A stretch of DNA of 14,636 nt from an uncultured Roseateles sp. (GTDB taxonomy: Bacteria > Pseudomonadota > Gammaproteobacteria > Burkholderiales > Burkholderiaceae): NCBI GenBank assembly GCA_946480605.1, contig CAMLKW010000104.1:1-14636 (forward strand), read 5' to 3'. The translations under genes were made by a program, and so were the position numbers. Positions 13,219 through 14,636 of this stretch are shown here, in pieces (the first letter of the stretch is position 1; every line of letters begins with the position of its first letter). The notes under the pieces were generated by a model, which did not search any database, was not told where the DNA came from, and saw only the letters and a program-made list of their open reading frames with translations.

Positions 13219-14636
13219 TCAGAACTTGTAGCTCAGGACCAGGCGCACGGTACGGTTGTCGCCACGGATGGCGTTGGGCTTGCCGACGTTGAGGTTGTCG
13301 CCGCCGTACTGGTTGGCCTTGCCGCCGGCACCGACGGGACCGCCGCCCCAGTCGTCGAAGCCACCGTAGTTCTCGACGCCGAACACGTTGAGCACATCGC
13401 CGCGCAGCGTGAAGCGGTGCTGACCGAAGCCCAACTCCTTGCCCAAGCTCAGGTCCACCTGGCGGAAGCTGGGCGCGTCGCCCTCGACGTAGACGCACTG
13501 GTTCCAGCCCGCGGCGCAGGACGTGACCCGGCGCGGCATGCCGCTGGCCCAGGTGGCCTTGGTCGAGAAGGTCATGCCCCAGGGCAGCAGCTTGTCGGTC
13601 ATGAAGGCGCCGACGATGCGGTGCTTGTCGACCAGCGTGCTGGGGTTGTAGCCACGATTGGGCTTGCCCACGGTCCAGTCGAAGATGTCGTTGGTCCACT
13701 CCTTGTTGGTGGTCTTGGCATCGCTGTAGGTGTAGGCGATGGTGGCCGTCCAGCCCGACGCGGCGGTGTAGGGCTTCTCCAGCTTGCCGTAGATGGAATC
13801 GGTCTTGCTGGCGCCGACGAAGTCGCCCAGGATCAGCGTGCCGAAGCCGTTCGGGCCGCCCCACAGCGGGTCGATGGGGCTTTGCGTGGCCCAGCCGCCG
13901 TTGGCGTCGCGGTTGCCGCCGTACCAGGTGAACTGGTTCTTGGCGTGCACGCGGCCGACGGCGATCTCGCCGTTCCAGCCGCCCAGCGCCTGGCGCAGGC
14001 CGAAGGTCAGCTGGTCGGCATAGGGCATCTTGAACTCATTGCGGATCAGCCAGATCTCGCCGCCCGGCGACGCGTTCTTCTGCATCTCGTCCAGCGCATG
14101 GTTGGCCATCGTGCGGTCATAGCTGCGGCCCCAGCCGCCGAACAGCACGCTGTTGCGGTCGCCCAGCACGTCGAACGAGAAGCCGACGCGCGGCGCGAAC
14201 GCGCCCTTGTAGGCGCTGCGCGAGTTGCCGGTGGCGATGAAGTCGTCGATGTTGATGCCGCCCTTGGCCAGCGACTGCGCATAGGTCTGGCCGGCCGGCG
14301 GCGTGATGCCGTAGCGCGGCACGTCCAGCGCCTTCAGCGCGGCGACGCGGTCGGCCGGCGTCTTGTAGTCGTTGTTCAACATGTTGTCCTCGTAGTCGTA
14401 GCGGACCCCGAGGTTCAGCTCCAGCTGCGGCGTGACGGTCCAGTCGTCCTGCAGATAGAAGCCGTACTGCTTGTTGCTGAAGTTGACGCCGACAGGCGCC
14501 AGCGCACGGTCGATCTTGCACTGGTCGCTGTTGGCGCCGTTGTTGGTGATGTTGGGGCCGGTGCAGCTGCTGCCGCTGTAGACCGGGTTGCCACTGGTGC
14601 GGTCGATCAGAACCTCGACGATGTCGACGGAGCGGG
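13219..14636 (-). CDS. TonB-dependent outer-membrane receptor, C-terminal 471 aa (5' end outside window)
   Basis: The frame is open from the window edge to TGA 13221-13219, so the N-terminal plug and TonB box are missing and the true start is beyond 14636. The visible part is a beta-barrel: amphipathic strands such as QYGFYLQDDWTVTPQLELNL followed by GVRYDYEDN, periodic aromatic residues, and a final strand VRLVLSYKF ending in Phe, the signal for outer-membrane assembly. 'LRGDVLNVFGVENYGGF' near the end is the usual penultimate barrel segment. The style matches the large Oar-like / carboxypeptidase-regulatory-domain receptors common in Xanthomonadales and Burkholderiales. As the first visible gene of the run it probably imports the large glucan across the outer membrane. 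Two cysteine pairs in loops (around CTGPN/DQCK and TSCAAGWNQC) may form disulfides. The substrate is inferred from neighbours. Confidence 0.88.
   Translation of the reverse strand, partial: RSVDIVEVLIDRTSGNPVYSGSSCTGPNITNNGANSDQCKIDRALAPVGVNFSNKQYGFYLQDDWTVTPQLELNLGVRYDYEDNMLNNDYKTPADRVAALKALDVPRYGITPPAGQTYAQSLAKGGINIDDFIATGNSRSAYKGAFAPRVGFSFDVLGDRNSVLFGGWGRSYDRTMANHALDEMQKNASPGGEIWLIRNEFKMPYADQLTFGLRQALGGWNGEIAVGRVHAKNQFTWYGGNRDANGGWATQSPIDPLWGGPNGFGTLILGDFVGASKTDSIYGKLEKPYTAASGWTATIAYTYSDAKTTNKEWTNDIFDWTVGKPNRGYNPSTLVDKHRIVGAFMTDKLLPWGMTFSTKATWASGMPRRVTSCAAGWNQCVYVEGDAPSFRQVDLSLGKELGFGQHRFTLRGDVLNVFGVENYGGFDDWGGGPVGAGGKANQYGGDNLNVGKPNAIRGDNRTVRLVLSYKF

Noticed and set aside
11796..13292. 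Plus-strand open frame of 498 codons opposite GH144
   Set aside because: It is antisense to strong GH144 motifs and has the His/Gln/Arg/Ala-rich composition of a shadow frame.

Overview
The window is GC-rich chromosomal DNA, and its gene style suggests a betaproteobacterium of the Burkholderiales, close to Roseateles/Mitsuaria-type soil and plant-associated bacteria. The clues are a TonB-dependent receptor feeding a sugar ABC transporter, Tat-like and lipoprotein signal peptides, strong G/C third positions and tight 4-nt gene overlaps. The assignment is an inference from style, not from a marker gene. No rRNA, tRNA, CRISPR array or insertion sequence was seen.

Left part (1-1784). The tail of a cupin-domain protein (1-128, + strand) is followed by what looks like a single integron gene cassette inserted in reverse orientation. 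It has a GTTAGGC core site (840-846, minus strand), a compact 157-aa gene starting 7 nt later (359-832, minus) and a recognisable attC site (265-342, minus) 16 nt after its stop. The outer core site of this attC is degenerate and no integrase is visible, so it looks like an orphan or fossil cassette. A membrane-anchored periplasmic protein of unknown function (1059-1784, +) follows and ends only 6 nt from the end of the converging sugar operon.

Main part (1791-14636, all minus strand). I read this as a beta-1,2-glucan utilisation locus. In transcription order it holds: the C-terminal part of an outer-membrane TonB-dependent receptor (cut by the window edge); an exported GH144-type endo-beta-1,2-glucanase; a sugar-binding lipoprotein; two ABC permeases; a 990-aa exported protein with a six-hairpin glycosidase-like domain that I cannot assign to a family; an esterase lipoprotein; and a cytoplasmic GH94 1,2-beta-oligoglucan (sophorooligosaccharide) phosphorylase. 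From the binding protein onward the genes are joined by ATGA/GTGA overlaps or gaps of at most 8 nt. A perfect hairpin lies between the receptor and the glucanase genes.

Proposed logic: the receptor imports beta-1,2-glucans (bacterial osmoregulated periplasmic glucans or rhizobial cyclic beta-1,2-glucan). GH144 cuts them in the periplasm. The esterase and the unassigned 990-aa enzyme remove decorations or linkages GH144 cannot cut. The ABC transporter imports the sophorooligosaccharides, and GH94 phosphorolyses them to glucose 1-phosphate. The ABC ATPase, a beta-glucosidase for residual sophorose and a regulator are not in the window. The substrate rests on family recognition of GH144 and GH94 by eye. 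The two unassigned accessory enzymes are the most novel content.
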